Positions 28,087-39,932 of a stretch of 64,000 nt of DNA are shown here, in pieces. Under the pieces are notes generated by a model. It was given only the letters and a program-made list of their open reading frames with translations, did no database searches and had not been told where the DNA came from. The stretch is from Sinorhizobium alkalisoli (lineage in GTDB: Bacteria; Pseudomonadota; Alphaproteobacteria; Rhizobiales; Rhizobiaceae): assembly GCF_008932245.1 (NCBI RefSeq), contig NZ_CP034909.1, forward strand, positions 1,736,001 to 1,800,000. Reading direction: 5' to 3'. The position numbers and the translations under genes are program-made. How positions within the stretch are numbered: position 1 is the stretch's first letter; the number at the start of each line of letters is the position of its first letter.

Positions 28087-28476
28087 TCACCGGCATTCGC
28101 CGCGATGGGCGACCCGGAACCCGTCTGCACGGGCCATGCAGGCATTGGCGAAGGTCTCGGCCTGCCTGCCGCGCACGGCGCAGACCGGCGCGTATTCGCG
28201 GGTGCATAACCGCGGCGTCACCGGGCGGAAATCCTCGCGGCACACGCCGCGATGCACGACACGGAAGCCGTCGACACGCGCGTGGCAGGCATTCGGGAAG
28301 GTGCGCAGGAGATCGCCGCGCTGGCCGCAAACGGGTGCATATTCCATCGTACACACCTGCGGCAACGGCCTTGGCCCGGGACGCGGCTCCTCCACAACCA
28401 CGGTGCAGGCGGAAAGCAAGCCGAGCGACAGCAGAATGGCGGCGCCGCGCGGCGCGAGAAGCCCAATGGTCGACAT
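28087..28476 (-). CDS. Kazal-type protease inhibitor domain lipoprotein
   Basis: A 129-residue protein from the ATG at 28476, with GAGGAGG just upstream. The N-terminal ILLSLGLLSACTVVV is a lipobox signal. Two Kazal-like repeats follow: CTMEYAPVCGQRGDLLRTFP with NACHARVDGFRVVHRGVC, and CTREYAPVCAVRGRQAETFA with NACMARADGFRVAHRGEC. Each has the Cys spacing of a small Kazal inhibitor. It may protect the envelope from proteases. A 113-bp inverted-repeat element sits just upstream of its ribosome binding site. Confidence 0.88.
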   Translation of the reverse strand: MSTIGLLAPRGAAILLSLGLLSACTVVVEEPRPGPRPLPQVCTMEYAPVCGQRGDLLRTFPNACHARVDGFRVVHRGVCREDFRPVTPRLCTREYAPVCAVRGRQAETFANACMARADGFRVAHRGECR

Positions 28477-28495
28477 CGTATCCTCCTCGGTGGGG

Positions 28496-28608
28496 CTAGC
28501 CCGCATTTCTCACACTCCTTGACGGGCTACGCTTTTCGCGGCTTTCGCCCGTATGCAACTCGCCACAATTCAACGCAGGGCGCAAGGAGTGTGAGAAATG
28601 CGGGCTAG
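28496..28608. repeat. MITE-like element with perfect 26-bp terminal inverted repeats
   Basis: Left arm 28496-28521 (starting CTAGCCCGCATTTCTC) and right arm 28583-28608 are perfect reverse complements over 26 bp, with 61 bases between. If the palindromic CTAG at each edge is a target duplication, the element proper is 28500-28604. It lies in the promoter/leader of the Kazal lipoprotein. No transposase frame. Confidence 0.8.
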
Positions 28609-28721
28609 AGACCGACCTCTTCCTCGGCCCGGTTGCCCCTGGCATTCTGATAAAACTTTTGGATGCACTCCAACCGAACACGGTAGGTGACAACCGGTTC
28701 CCTGCGAATTCGGCTCCGACG

Positions 28722-28750
28722 AAAAAGCCCGCGTCCTTTCGAACGCGGGC
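28722..28750 (-). terminator. Terminator of chemoreceptor gene
   Basis: Read on the - strand: stem GCCCGCGT / ACGCGGGC with an 8-base loop, followed by five T. It is about 30 bases past the chemoreceptor stop. Confidence 0.85.
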
Positions 28751-28778
28751 CGGATTTTCGAATGGGCAGCAGCCTTTG

Positions 28779-30593
28779 TCAGGCGGCCTTGCCGTAGGCC
28801 GCCTGCCTGGTCTGCTCCCGCAGATGGAACCTTTGCAGCAGGGACTTCAGCTCGCGGCTCTCCTGCGCCAGCATCTGGCTCGCGGCCGTCGTCTCCTCGA
28901 CCATCGCCGCATTCTGCTGGGTCATCTGGTCCATGCTATTGACGGACGTGTTGACCTCCTGGAGGCCGGTCGCCTGTTCTTTGGCGGCCGTGGCTATCGA
29001 GGCGACCTGCTCGTTCACGCGATTGACGAGCGTTTCAATCTCCATCAGCGCGTCGCCGGTGGAGCGGACGAGTTCCACGCCGGCGCCGACCTCGTGGACC
29101 GAGGCGTTGATCAGTTCCTTGATCTCCTTGGCGGCGCCGGCCGAGCGCTGGGCCAGTTCGCGCACTTCCTGGGCGACGACCGCAAAGCCGCGCCCCGCCT
29201 CGCCGGCCCGCGCTGCCTCCACGCCGGCATTGAGCGCCAGCAGGTTCGTCTGGAAGGCGATCTCGTCGATCACGCCGATGATCTGGCTGATCCGGTTGGA
29301 AGAGCTCTCGATCCGCCCCATGGCGTCGACGGCGTTGCGGACGATGCCGCCGGATTTCGCCGCGCTCGCCTTCGTCTCGTTCACCATGTCGCGCGCTTCG
29401 AGCGCCCGGTCCGACGCATGGCGGACGGTCGAAGTGATCTCGTCGAGCGCGGCCGCGGTTTCCTCGAGCGCGGCTGCCTGCTGCTCCGTCCGCCGCGCCA
29501 GGTTGTTCGCGGCCTCGGAAATGTCGCCGGCACTGCCGTAAACCACTTCGGTCGAATGCGAAATGGCGCCGATGACGTCACGCAGCGCAGAGACGGCCGC
29601 GTTGAAGTCGTCCTTTAGCTTGCCGTATTCCGGCGCGATGCGCGCGACCTCGGCGGTGAGGTCGCCGGCAGCCAGCCGCTCCAAGGCCGCGCCGATCGTG
29701 TCCATCGCTTCCGCCTGCGAAGCGGCCGCCGAGCGCTGGCGCTCCTCGTTGCCGCGCCGTTCGGCGTCGAGCCGGTCCTGCTGCTCCGCTTCACGCGAGC
29801 GCAGATCCAGCCGTTCCCTCACCGAGTCACGGAGGACGACGAGCACCTTCGCCATCTGCCCGATCTCGTCGCCGCGGTCAGTTTCCGGAACCTCGGCGGA
29901 AAGGTCCTCGTCGGCGATCGCCCGCATCGAAGTCTTCAGCCTGTCGACCGGACGCACGACGCTGCGAACGATTGCCAGCGCCGCGGCGATAGTCACCAGT
30001 CCAGCCGCGGCAAGAAGCGCGGCAACCTCCAGGGCTCCGTTGCGGAACATCGCCGCGAGGTCGTCGGCATAGACACCAGTGCCAACGACCCAACCCCAGG
30101 GCTTGAAACCGGCCACATGCGAATATTTCAGCACCGGCTCGTCCGCGCCCGGTTTCGGCCAATGGTAATCGACGAAGCCTTTGCCCTGGCTCTCGACCGT
30201 CTTGACGAATTCGATGAAGAGGAATTTCCCGTGTGGATCCTTGTTCTGGGAGAGGTCCTGGCCATCCAGTTCCGGCTTGATCGGATGCATCACCATCGTC
30301 GGATGCATGTCGTTGACCCAGAAGTAGCCGCTGTCCTGATAGCGCATCGCCTTGACCACCTCGAGCGCCCGCTGCTGCGCTTCCTCGCGCGACATCGTCC
30401 CGGCGACCTCCAGCTTATGGTAGGAGTCGAAGATCGCGATCGCATTGTCGTTCATCGCCGCAAGCATCGCCTTGCGCTCGGCCACCAGCTGCCTGTCGGC
30501 CTCGAACAGGCCGAAGACCAGAGCGGCGGCCATGGCGAGCAGCGCAATGGCCACCAGCGCATAGAGCCGCGCGGCAATCGAAAATCTCTTCAT
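28779..30593 (-). CDS. Methyl-accepting chemotaxis protein with Cache sensor
   Basis: A 604-residue inner-membrane chemoreceptor. Residues 1-30 hold TM1; about 35-185 form a periplasmic single Cache domain ([33 protein letters not shown]); TM2 is near 190-210; HAMP follows; the cytoplasmic signalling domain ends with the hairpin tip [21 protein letters not shown] (20-residue core [20 protein letters not shown]). GGAGGGG precedes an ATGATG; the second ATG at 30593 is chosen for spacing. Ligand likely a small carboxylate or similar, unproven. Confidence 0.92.
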   Translation of the reverse strand: MKRFSIAARLYALVAIALLAMAAALVFGLFEADRQLVAERKAMLAAMNDNAIAIFDSYHKLEVAGTMSREEAQQRALEVVKAMRYQDSGYFWVNDMHPTMVMHPIKPELDGQDLSQNKDPHGKFLFIEFVKTVESQGKGFVDYHWPKPGADEPVLKYSHVAGFKPWGWVVGTGVYADDLAAMFRNGALEVAALLAAAGLVTIAAALAIVRSVVRPVDRLKTSMRAIADEDLSAEVPETDRGDEIGQMAKVLVVLRDSVRERLDLRSREAEQQDRLDAERRGNEERQRSAAASQAEAMDTIGAALERLAAGDLTAEVARIAPEYGKLKDDFNAAVSALRDVIGAISHSTEVVYGSAGDISEAANNLARRTEQQAAALEETAAALDEITSTVRHASDRALEARDMVNETKASAAKSGGIVRNAVDAMGRIESSSNRISQIIGVIDEIAFQTNLLALNAGVEAARAGEAGRGFAVVAQEVRELAQRSAGAAKEIKELINASVHEVGAGVELVRSTGDALMEIETLVNRVNEQVASIATAAKEQATGLQEVNTSVNSMDQMTQQNAAMVEETTAASQMLAQESRELKSLLQRFHLREQTRQAAYGKAA

Positions 30594-30790
30594 CATCCCC
30601 TCCAACGAGAAAGTCTCCCACATATGCTAGAGCCTGCAGTATAGAAGCGGGGTTTTGCGAAGGTCCTAACAGAACCCCCCAAAATATTAGGATCGGCTCA
30701 GGATCGACGATCGCTGCAGCGGCAGTCGGAGCCTCTTCCCTGCGCCGGCTGTCCTGCGCTAAACCTGCGGGGGAAACGGAGACAGGCCGA

Positions 30791-31177
30791 ATGACCGCAG
30801 CGATCAAGCCGAACGGTGAACTGACCTTGCGTACGCTGGCGATGCCGGGCGACGCCAATGCCGCCGGCGACATATTCGGCGGCTGGGTGATGGCGCAGAT
30901 GGACCTTTCCTGCGGCATCCGCGCCGCCGAGCGCGCCCGCGGCCGCGTCGTCACCGCCGCCGTCAAGGAAATGGCGTTCGCCCTGCCGGTGAAGATCGGC
31001 GACACGCTCTGCATCTATACCGATATCGTCACGGTCGGCCGCACCTCGATGACGCTGAAGGTCGAGGCCTGGGCGCAGCGCTATCTCTCGCATGTGATGG
31101 AAAAGGTCACCGACGCCCTCTTCGTGATGGTGGCGCTCGACGCGAACGGGAAGCCGACGCCGGTCCCGGAGGAATAG
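30791..31177 (+). CDS. Acyl-CoA thioesterase (YciA-type hotdog)
   Basis: A 128-residue hotdog-fold thioesterase. The YciA-type signature GDANAAGDIFGGWVMAQMDL contains the catalytic Asp; the following helix and VTAAVKEMAFALPVKIGDTL match the family. It hydrolyses acyl-CoA to acid and CoA in the cytoplasm, controlling CoA pools or membrane lipid precursors. Divergent from the chemoreceptor. Confidence 0.92.
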   Translation: MTAAIKPNGELTLRTLAMPGDANAAGDIFGGWVMAQMDLSCGIRAAERARGRVVTAAVKEMAFALPVKIGDTLCIYTDIVTVGRTSMTLKVEAWAQRYLSHVMEKVTDALFVMVALDANGKPTPVPEE

Positions 31178-31210
31178 GGCTTTCCACATTCGCTTCGACT
31201 TGAGATCGCC

Positions 31211-31287
31211 CCTCTCCTCGGGTTTAACCCGAGGACTGGCCCTCTCCCCGCTCGCGGGGAGAAGCTCCCGGCAGGGGGATGAGGGGC
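31211..31287. repeat. Palindromic intergenic repeat (type A, copy 1)
   Basis: Hairpins CCTCGGG-TTTAA-CCCGAGG (31216-31234) and CTCCCCG-CTCG-CGGGGAG (31244-31261), then CCGGCAGGGGGATGAGGGG. The same modules recur at 37894-38035. Confidence 0.75.
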
Positions 31288-31313
31288 AGAGTTGCGGCCA
31301 AAAATCCCCGCGC

Positions 31314-31667
31314 TTATCCCTTGAAAATAAACGACGCCCCGGCCGCGATCAGCGCGAACCCGATGAGCTGGTGCCAGCCGATCGGCTCCTTCAGCCAGAA
31401 CACCGAGAAGACAACGAAGATGGCGAGCGTGATCACCTCCTGCATCGTCTTCAATTGCGCCGCCGAATAGACCGCATGGCCGATGCGGTTGGCCGGCACC
31501 GCCAGCCAATATTCGAAGAAGGCGATACCCCAGCTCGCGACGATGACGATGGCAAGCGGCGAATGGGTGAATTTCAGGTGCCCATACCAGGCGAAGGTCA
31601 TGAACACATTGGAGACGAGCAGCAGCAGCACCGGCCAGATATAGGCGGGATTGATGGAGAAGGGCAT
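31314..31667 (-). CDS. DMT-family membrane protein (DUF486)
   Basis: A 117-residue protein from the ATG at 31667 with four membrane segments. SAAQLKTMQEVITLAIFVVF and WLKEPIGWHQLIGFALIAAG are diagnostic of the DUF486 branch of the drug/metabolite transporter superfamily. Function unknown. It precedes uvrB on the opposite strand, with about 230 bases between the two starts. Confidence 0.9.
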   Translation of the reverse strand: MPFSINPAYIWPVLLLLVSNVFMTFAWYGHLKFTHSPLAIVIVASWGIAFFEYWLAVPANRIGHAVYSAAQLKTMQEVITLAIFVVFSVFWLKEPIGWHQLIGFALIAAGASFIFKG

Positions 31668-31895
31668 GGAATCCTCGGGCGGGAAGCGAATCACTGCACG
31701 GAAGATGCCGGGCGGACCTGACGGCGGCAAGCGGCTTCATAGCCTTCGTGCGAAGCGCCGCGACGCCCTCGAGCGATGACCACCGGCCGAGCGGCGAATC
31801 CTGAGCCCGCAGTTCCCCGGAAAACCAGCCTCGCGTTTCCCTTTTGTACTCCTTCCCCCTTCCCTTTCGAGCGGAGTCTCTCCATATTCCCCGCC

Positions 31896-34991
<3,096 letters not shown>

Positions 34992-35330
34992 GCGCGATCG
35001 CCACGATCTGCGCCTCGGCATTCTTGTTCGCGTCGGCGGCCGACTGGCCGCATGCGGCGATTCAAGTGCTACAACGGCCTTTTCGCGTCTGATTGGACGG
35101 GCGGCGCTGTAGGATTGAACTCGTCGCAACGGCGCCAACTCCACCCGTTGCGCTCCTGATCCAGACCACCGCCCCTATCTTGCGCGACCGGCTTTCTTAT
35201 CCGCCTCGACGCCGCACGGCTAGCCGAGCACGTCGGTTTCCGCCGACGACCGAGATGATGCGCGTTCGGTCGAGGTCGAAGCGGGCCTTGGCGACATCGA
35301 GCGTCTCCTTGCGCAGCCGCAGCGGGCAAC
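34992..35330 (-). pseudogene. Decayed J-domain-protein gene fragment with RIME insertion
   Basis: Two pieces match the C-terminal part of the intact J-domain gene at 36403-36999 by eye. Bases 34995-35050 match 36478-36535 with few changes, sharing ATCTGCGCCTCGGCATTCTT. Bases 35219-35238 match 36551-36570, sharing CCGAGCACGTCGGTTTCCG. In the intact gene they are almost adjacent; here about 170 bases, including a RIME-like element, separate them. A TAG interrupts the frame. Upstream text GETLDVAKARFDLDR-like weakly resembles KLSDDIVKNRFHILELER. Duplicate remnant, no function expected. Confidence 0.65.
35051..35113. repeat. Partial RIME-like element, inverted relative to copy at 15836
   Basis: Matches the reverse complement of the cobT-cobS element: ATTCAAGTGCTACAACGGCC, then a CGCGTCT-like inner stem and GGCGCTGTAGG. 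Several differences break the stems (for example GATTGGAC for GATAAGAC), showing an older, diverged copy lacking most of the second palindrome. Confidence 0.75.
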
Positions 35331-35508
35331 CCTCCTTACTCGCAGGACAAATGCATCTGCTACCGCTGGTGACAATCGGATGCATTGTTCACAATTTCAC
35401 GTAGTTGCAGCCGGCAATTCCCCTAAAATTTGACTAACTTTTTGAGGGCATCGCGGAACATTCTTGCTCGTATTTCGATTAGGTAATACTAATTTAGGAG
35501 AAACGAAC

Positions 35509-36315
35509 ATGCGTGTCCTACCATCACTTCTTACGAACAGCGGCGTTGCATTACTGTCCGCTGGCTTTCTAGCATCAGCGCCGGTCCCGGCAAGTGGGCA
35601 GGCGATGGAACGGCCGATTCTTACTGCAGATCAGTGCAGTCCTCTTACGGAGTCCAATTACGAACTCTGCTGCATTGCGCTGAACCGCACGGAAATTCTT
35701 AACGCGGGGCAACTGGCGCAGTGCCCGCCATTGAGCACGGCCCTTATTCGCAACGTCCTGCAATCGACGCCCAATGACCGCGGCGGCGATGACGGCAACG
35801 GCAATGGTGGCAACGGCGGCAACGGCAATGGTGGCAACGGCGGCAACGGCAATGGCGGCGGCGGCAACGGTGGCGGCGGCAACGGCGGCGGCGGCAATGG
35901 CGGCGGCGGCAATGGCGGCGGCGGCAATGGCGGCGGCGGCAATGGTGGCGGCGGCAATGGCGGCGGCGGCAACGGCGGCGGCGGCAACGGCGGCGGCGGC
36001 AACGGCGGCGGCGGCAACGGCGGCGGCGGCAATGGCGGCGGCGGCAACGGCGGCGGCGGCAACGGCGGCGGCGGCAACGGCGGCGGCGGCAACGGCGGCG
36101 GCGGCAACGGCGGCGGCGGCAACGGCGGCGGCGGCAACGGCGGCGGCGGCAATGGCGATCATGGTGGCAACGGCGGCGGCGAAAAGGGCAATAACGGCTG
36201 GGGTAATGGACGAGATCCGACAAACCCCGGCAGTGCCCATGGCAAAGGCGTGTCGCGAGGCGGTCCTGGCGCAGGTCAGTCGCAAAGCCAGTCCAAGACG
36301 CACGGGGATAGATAG
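35509..36315 (+). CDS. Secreted glycine-rich repeat protein
   Basis: A 268-residue protein from the ATG at 35509, with AGGAG eight bases upstream. Residues 1-30 are a Sec signal peptide (ALLSAGFLASAPVPASG). Residues about 38-88 form a short globular region with CSPLTESNYELCCIALNRTE and four Cys in total. Then come 20 exact-length NGGGG repeats flanked by GGN-type units, and a polar Gly/Ser tail. Likely exported or surface-exposed; function unknown. The leader is much more AT-rich than the surroundings. The reverse strand has long Ala-rich frames that are shadows of the repeat. Confidence 0.8.
   Translation: MRVLPSLLTNSGVALLSAGFLASAPVPASGQAMERPILTADQCSPLTESNYELCCIALNRTEILNAGQLAQCPPLSTALIRNVLQSTPNDRGGDDGNGNGGNGGNGNGGNGGNGNGGGGNGGGGNGGGGNGGGGNGGGGNGGGGNGGGGNGGGGNGGGGNGGGGNGGGGNGGGGNGGGGNGGGGNGGGGNGGGGNGGGGNGGGGNGGGGNGGGGNGDHGGNGGGEKGNNGWGNGRDPTNPGSAHGKGVSRGGPGAGQSQSQSKTHGDR
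35851..36150 (+). repeat. Coding minisatellite, 20 x 15 bp
   Basis: Twenty tandem 15-base units (AAY GGN GGC GGC GGC) encode NGGGG. Units differ mainly in AAC versus AAT and one GGT, so copies can be tracked. Gain or loss of units keeps the frame. Confidence 0.9.
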
Positions 36316-36402
36316 TACGAGCGGCCGGCGTAAGGCCGACCGGCCAAGCCCTGTTGGTGCGGCGCCAAGGCATCACGCGTGGCGCTGCGCCGAGTAGGCG
36401 CG

Positions 36403-36999
36403 CTACTCCGCCGCGTTCGCCTTCATTTCCAGGGCCTCCAACTCATAGGAATAGCCCTCGAGCATCGAATAAGCCTGCTCGATCGCCTCAATCTGCGCCT
36501 CGGCATTCTTGATCGCCTCGGCGATCGACTGGCTGCGCGCACGCAGCATCGAACCGAGCACGTCGGTTTCCGGCCGCCGGCCGAGGCGGTCGAGGTGCTT
36601 GCGCACGCGGGAGCGGTGGCGCTCCAGTTCCAGGATGTGGAAGCGGTTCTTGACGATGTCGTCGGAGAGCTTTCTGCGCATCGCCGCGACCGGATCGAAG
36701 CTGCCGGGCTCGCGCTCGTCGAGGATGAACTCGTTGACCAAGGTTTCCAGCATCATCAGGCCCTTCAGGTCCCTCGGGTCGGCGAGCTGGGGATCGTAGC
36801 CGGTGTCGTCAAAGACCTTGCGCCGCACCGGATCCTTGAGGAGCTCGTAGGCCGCCTGCAGCTTGCCGAAGGCTTCGGCATCGCCGCCGCGGTCGGGATG
36901 CGCCGTCTTCACCGCGCGACGATAGGCCGTCCGGACGGACCGCTCGTCGGCGTCACGCGCAATTCCAAGGAGGGCATAGGGATCGATCACGCCGGTCAC
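36403..36999 (-). CDS. J-domain (DnaJ-like) protein
   Basis: The J-domain is at the N-terminus: DPYALLGIARDADERSVRTA and the HPD motif in TAHPDRGGDAEAF. There is no Gly/Phe or zinc-finger region; the C-terminal half is predicted helical coiled-coil (LELERHRSRVRKHLDRLG). J-domain proteins stimulate DnaK. The start is uncertain: GTG at 36999 or 36990 places the J-domain at the usual position, while an ATG at 37146 adds 49 residues without family character. A decayed relative lies at 34992-35330 on the other side of the glycine-rich gene. Confidence 0.85.
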   Translation of the reverse strand: MTGVIDPYALLGIARDADERSVRTAYRRAVKTAHPDRGGDAEAFGKLQAAYELLKDPVRRKVFDDTGYDPQLADPRDLKGLMMLETLVNEFILDEREPGSFDPVAAMRRKLSDDIVKNRFHILELERHRSRVRKHLDRLGRRPETDVLGSMLRARSQSIAEAIKNAEAQIEAIEQAYSMLEGYSYELEALEMKANAAE

Positions 37000-37598
37000 C
37001 TGCTCTTCGTCGATTTCATTTTCCGTAACCGGTCCAGACCTACCGGTTCGCCGCGCCGGCAGCAACCCCGCGCCGATACAGCGAGGCTCACAGGAGCCTC
37101 GCGACGAAAATGTGGTCGAAACGAGGCAATCCACGGGATTTGCCATACGCATTCCGCGCGTAAGAAGCCAAGGAAATGGCGCTAGGCCGGGCTTCACGGT
37201 GTTCTGCGACGCAGGCAAATTTCTCCACTTGCCTTTTGACGAAAACACTGCCACTGCTATCCGCGTTCGGGCGATTTCAATCCCGGAGACTGGACTTTCG
37301 TACTGAGCCCGGCCCTTGTCGGGTCTGCCGCAAGCGGCATCGTAGACGTCTTTTCCCCGATATCGTGACCACTCGACGCCTTTCAGCGCTGCTCGCATGA
37401 TTCCAGGACTGGAAAATTCATGCGGCGGTTCTAGTTCTTGCTTGCGCGTCTTTCCGATACGGGCGGTGCGGCAAGACGCTGAAGACGACTCGTTCGTATC
37501 CCTCTGGGGGCACGAACACACTACCTAAAGCAGCCAAAGCGTGATACGAAATCGTTGGGTTGCGGCAACTGACAGACTGAAGGAAAAGGACTTCTTCC
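37000..37598. other. Divergent leader region between J-domain gene and csp
   Basis: No supported protein gene. It holds a perfect 9-bp hairpin GCGAGGCTC-ACAG-GAGCCTCGC at 37081-37102, inside the possible J-domain leader, and GTTCGT...ACGAAC at 37492-37517 in the probable long csp leader. The latter could be a temperature-sensitive leader, as is common for csp genes. Confidence 0.5.
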
Positions 37599-37811
37599 AT
37601 GGCCACCAAGGGCACCGTTAAATTCTTCAACCAAGACAAGGGCTTCGGCTTCATCACGCCGGAAGGCGGCGCGAAGGACGTTTTCGTCCACATCTCCGCC
37701 GTCCAGGCCGCCGGCCTCGCAACGCTCAAGGATGGCCAGCAGGTTTCCTTCGACACCGAGCCGGACCGCATGGGCAAGGGCCCGAAGGCCGTCAACCTTC
37801 AGGCCATCTGA
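37599..37811 (+). CDS. Cold-shock-domain protein
   Basis: A 70-residue OB-fold nucleic-acid chaperone. RNP1 [10 protein letters not shown] and RNP2 DVFVHISAV are intact. AAGGAAAAGGA precedes the ATG. It is the CspA family; which paralog cannot be said. The leader of at least 100 bases and the terminator at 37841 fit a short stand-alone transcript with post-transcriptional control. Confidence 0.95.
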   Translation: MATKGTVKFFNQDKGFGFITPEGGAKDVFVHISAVQAAGLATLKDGQQVSFDTEPDRMGKGPKAVNLQAI

Positions 37812-37840
37812 GCCTGACGGTCTGACCGGACCTTGATGAG

Positions 37841-37866
37841 CGGCGCTTCGCAAGAGGCGCCGTTAT
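37841..37866 (+). terminator. Probable csp terminator
   Basis: Stem CGGCGC / GCGCCG with a 10-base loop, followed by TTATT, 30 bases after the csp stop. T-run is short. Confidence 0.6.
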
Positions 37867-37893
37867 TCGTTGGCGTGGTGCTCGGCAAAGCCC

Positions 37894-38035
37894 CCCCTCA
37901 TCCGGCCTGCCGGACACCTTCTCCCCGCGAGCGGGGAGAAGGAGACTCGCGGCAAGCGCCAACACAGTCCCCTCGCCCCGCTCGCGGGGAGAGGTTTAGT
38001 CCTCGGGTTTAACCTAAGGAGCGGGGCCGAAGGGG
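37894..38035. repeat. Palindromic intergenic repeat (type A, copy 2)
   Basis: Contains TCCGGC-CT-GCCGGA, CTCCCCGC-GA-GCGGGGAG, a CCCCGCTCGCGGGG stem and CCTCGGGTTTAACC, the same modules as at 31211-31287 but partly rearranged and with the last stem imperfect. Confidence 0.75.
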
Positions 38036-38065
38036 GCGAGAGTCGCCACCGGCTAAGACAATCAC

Positions 38066-39190
38066 CTACTCCGCCGCCTGCCTTGCCGTCACGGCCTCGA
38101 ACACCGCATCGAACGCGGCGCGGATCACCTGCGGACCGGCGCCCTTACGAGTGGCCTCGGCGGAGAGGATCTGGCGATAGCGCCGGGCGCCGGGCCAGCC
38201 CTGAAAGAGGCCGACCATGTGGCGGGTGACGTGGATCAGCCGGCCGCCCTTGTCGATATGGCCGGCGGCGTAGTCCGCCATGGCGTCGCGCACGCCCGCC
38301 CAGAAATCGAGCGACAGGCGGTGATCGCGGTCGGAGAAGGCGTCCGGCGCGATCGGCACGGGCGGAGCCCCGGTCAGCGGATGGGCGACATAGCCGTCCG
38401 CGGCCGTCAAGAGGCCGCTGTCGTGATAGGCGGCGCGGCCGAGCATGACGCCATTGAGCGGGGCGCCGAGCTCGACCGCTGGCGTCTCCGCCGACCGCAG
38501 GCGCGGATCGACATGCAAAAGCGCCTGATTCAGCGTCTGAAGACCGCCATTGAGGCCGATGAAAAGATTCGGATTTTCCGCCTTCAACCGATGCACGAGG
38601 CCATAATCGAGCGGCGGGAGCTCGCGGTTCTCCCGAGGGCTCAGACCTTGCAGCCAGGCCTTACGGGCATGGACCCACACGCCATCCACGCCGGCATCCG
38701 TCACGCGCGCGATGAGATCCCGCAGCGCCACATCCGGGTCCTGCTCGTCGACGCCGATGCGGCACTTGACGGTGACCGGGACGTTCACCGCCGCCTTCAT
38801 CGCCGCAACGCATTCGGCGACCAGAGCCGGCTCCTGCATCAGGCAGGCGCCGAAAGTGCCGGATTGCACCCGGTCGGACGGGCAGCCGACATTCATGTTG
38901 ATCTCGTCATAGCCGAGGCCTTCGGCGATCCGCGCCGCCTCCGCCATCTTTGCCGGATCGTTACCGCCAAGCTGCAACGCAAGCGGATGCTCGCTGGCGT
39001 CATGGCCGAGCAGCCTCTCCCGGTCACCGCGCAGGATGGCATCGGCAACGATCATCTCGGTATAGAGCAGCGCATGGCGCGACAGCAGCCGCGCGAAAAA
39101 GCGGTAATGGCGGTCGGTCCAGTCGATCATCGGCGCCACGGCGAAAACCGGAGCCTGGAAATACCGTCTTCCGCCTGCTGCGGCGGGCAT
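38066..39190 (-). CDS. dusA: tRNA-dihydrouridine(20/20a) synthase
   Basis: A 374-residue flavin enzyme that reduces uridines 20 and 20a in tRNA. The N-terminal FAVAPMIDWTDRHYRFFARL, the catalytic Cys in NMNVGCPSDRVQSGTFGACL and the DusA phrase VHARKAWLQGLSPRENRE are all present. The ATG at 39190 is used; the frame extends 51 residues further without family similarity. Confidence 0.95.
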   Translation of the reverse strand: MPAAAGGRRYFQAPVFAVAPMIDWTDRHYRFFARLLSRHALLYTEMIVADAILRGDRERLLGHDASEHPLALQLGGNDPAKMAEAARIAEGLGYDEINMNVGCPSDRVQSGTFGACLMQEPALVAECVAAMKAAVNVPVTVKCRIGVDEQDPDVALRDLIARVTDAGVDGVWVHARKAWLQGLSPRENRELPPLDYGLVHRLKAENPNLFIGLNGGLQTLNQALLHVDPRLRSAETPAVELGAPLNGVMLGRAAYHDSGLLTAADGYVAHPLTGAPPVPIAPDAFSDRDHRLSLDFWAGVRDAMADYAAGHIDKGGRLIHVTRHMVGLFQGWPGARRYRQILSAEATRKGAGPQVIRAAFDAVFEAVTARQAAE

Positions 39191-39376
39191 GATTGCGTCG
39201 AGTGCCACGTCTGGTTCCGCTATTCCTGTTCGCCGCTGCTCGCCTCTGCAAGACGCCGAAGCATCCGCCGGCAAGGCGCGGCCGGCTGTCCGGCTCATAT
39301 ACAGCGATGCCCCAGACAATGCCAGCCGCTCGCACCCAGGCACGCGAATCCGGCCGAGAAGACGCCGTCTGGGCTT

Positions 39377-39625
39377 CTACTCGAGGCCCGCCTGTCGGAA
39401 CCAATTCTGTATGCCGGCCAGCACTTCCGACTTCGCGCCTTCGAGCGTCGGCGCATAGTTGAAGCCGGTCTGCGGCGTGCCGTTACAGTGCGAAATCCGC
39501 CAGGCCCAGTCGCTCGCCGACTCGCGCCTCATGACAAAGGCGACTTCGTGGCGGCCGAGCATGGCGCAGTAGGTCCCGTTGCGCAACGGCAACCAGGTCA
39601 ATCGGATATCTGAAATCGCTATCAT
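39377..39625 (-). CDS. Small conserved-looking protein, function unknown
   Basis: An 82-residue protein, MIAISDIRLTWLPLRNGTYC with later SDWAWRISHCNGTPQTGFNY and an amphipathic C-terminal helix. No signal peptide or membrane segment. It lies about 190 bases upstream of dusA on the same strand, possibly its own transcript. No family is recognised. Confidence 0.65.
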   Translation of the reverse strand: MIAISDIRLTWLPLRNGTYCAMLGRHEVAFVMRRESASDWAWRISHCNGTPQTGFNYAPTLEGAKSEVLAGIQNWFRQAGLE

Positions 39626-39932
39626 GCCATTCTCCCCAGCAGACGTGATAATAACCGACTGCCGAACGCTTTGAACCCCGGCAATTTAGGGGCTTTGCCG
39701 CCGCTTACGATCGCGGTAAAATTGCGGACAAATCGCCGTTCCTGGGTTACATTGGGCCCGCATGGCCCGACCCCGCGCGGGGGAGTTGCGCGGAACCGGG
39801 GCTTGGCCGAAGACGTTTTGCATAAAGCTCGTGTGGGCGGGGAAAGCGCAGGATTCGGCGCCGCCTCGCCCGGGCCAATATCGACTTCGCGATGGACGGC
39901 CGTTCGACCGTCGCGCCCCGAGGAGGAGAAGA
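39626..39932. other. Divergent intergenic region upstream of DUF982 gene
   Basis: No supported gene. Presumed promoters of the small - strand gene and the DUF982 gene. A frame runs in from 39762 but lacks protein character before the Met at 39933. Confidence 0.5.

Noticed and set aside
35851..36150. CRISPR array
   Set aside because: Units are 15 bp, contiguous and coding, with no spacers and no cas genes nearby.
35575..36376. Long Ala-, Pro- and Arg-rich frames on the - strand opposite the glycine-rich repeat
   Set aside because: They result from translating the 15-bp repeat in other phases. The + strand frame has a ribosome binding site and signal peptide.
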